Shown one piece after another: positions 5,246 through 5,310 of a stretch of 5,310 nucleotides of DNA. The DNA is taken from assembly GCA_016203765.1 (NCBI GenBank), contig JACQMB010000070.1, positions 1 to 5,310 on the forward strand, written 5' to 3'. Within the stretch, counting starts at the first letter, position 1. Each line of letters begins with the position of its first letter. The notes under the pieces are model-generated. The model saw only the letters and a list, made by a program, of their open reading frames with translations, was not told where the DNA came from and ran no database searches. Origin of the DNA: Deltaproteobacteria bacterium. GTDB taxonomy: Bacteria; UBA10199; SPLOWO2-01-44-7. Position numbers and translations under genes: made by a program.

Positions 5246-5310
5246 ATGGGGGTATCCAAAACCAAAATTTTGTTGCCGGTTTTTTTCTTTTTGCTCGGTC
5301 ACTGCGTCAA
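5246..5310 (+). CDS. Start of a divergent gene encoding an exported protein (21 residues visible)
   Basis: ATG at 5246 opens a frame to the window's end. The visible peptide has a short basic start (MGVSKTK), a hydrophobic core (ILLPVFFFLLG, 8-18) and Cys20. This looks like a Sec signal peptide. The Cys could mark a lipoprotein, but the residue before it is His (LGHC) rather than Gly/Ala/Ser, so the lipobox is atypical. An in-frame TGA at 5231-5233 limits how far upstream the start can be, and ATG 5246 is the only ATG after it. No ribosome binding site is evident. The function cannot be told from this fragment. It is transcribed away from the HTH-protein gene, which could regulate it. Confidence 0.5.
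   Translation, partial: MGVSKTKILLPVFFFLLGHCV

Overview
The window looks like a bacterial chromosome segment of moderate-to-high GC, with genes packed mostly on the minus strand. The partial Ser/Thr kinase at the left edge has the glycine-loop form GGMAEIYKA and the catalytic-loop form HRDISPQN. Both are common in kinases of Myxococcota and related former deltaproteobacterial or candidate lineages. This points to that broad group, but one partial gene cannot fix the taxonomy.

Layout from right to left, which is the direction of most transcription. (1) At 5246-5310 a plus-strand gene begins and runs off the window; only a hydrophobic export-signal-like N-terminus is visible. (2) A short divergent promoter region (about 5178-5245) separates it from the minus-strand genes. 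(3) At 5177-2655 lies an 840-residue protein of unrecognised family, with a Pro/Ala-rich N-terminal part, a long probably helical middle and three apparent Cro/CI-like helix-turn-helix modules in its C-terminal 350 residues. (4) Its 3' end overlaps by 62 nt the start of yggS (2716-2039), a PLP-homeostasis protein. (5) yggS overlaps yggT (2042-1737), a small membrane protein, by ATGA. The yggS stop is directly preceded by an in-phase A AAA AAA heptamer, so a -1 slip would fuse YggS to YggT. These three genes look like one operon.

(6) A gene-free stretch of about 620 nt (1118-1736) follows. About 440 nt of it (1271-1711) is a compound palindrome: an outer imperfect inverted repeat encloses two large hairpins of about 172 nt each and a smaller hairpin between them. 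It reads as a non-coding repeat element or a structured RNA, and it is the most unusual part of the window.

(7) Left of the palindrome a TATAAT box probably starts a second minus-strand operon. It encodes a 195-residue protein with a highly charged N-terminus and a C-terminal membrane anchor (1117-530), then, one base after its stop codon, the Ser/Thr protein kinase (528 to beyond position 1). This pair suggests a membrane-associated signalling module. No tRNA, rRNA, CRISPR array or transposase gene was seen.
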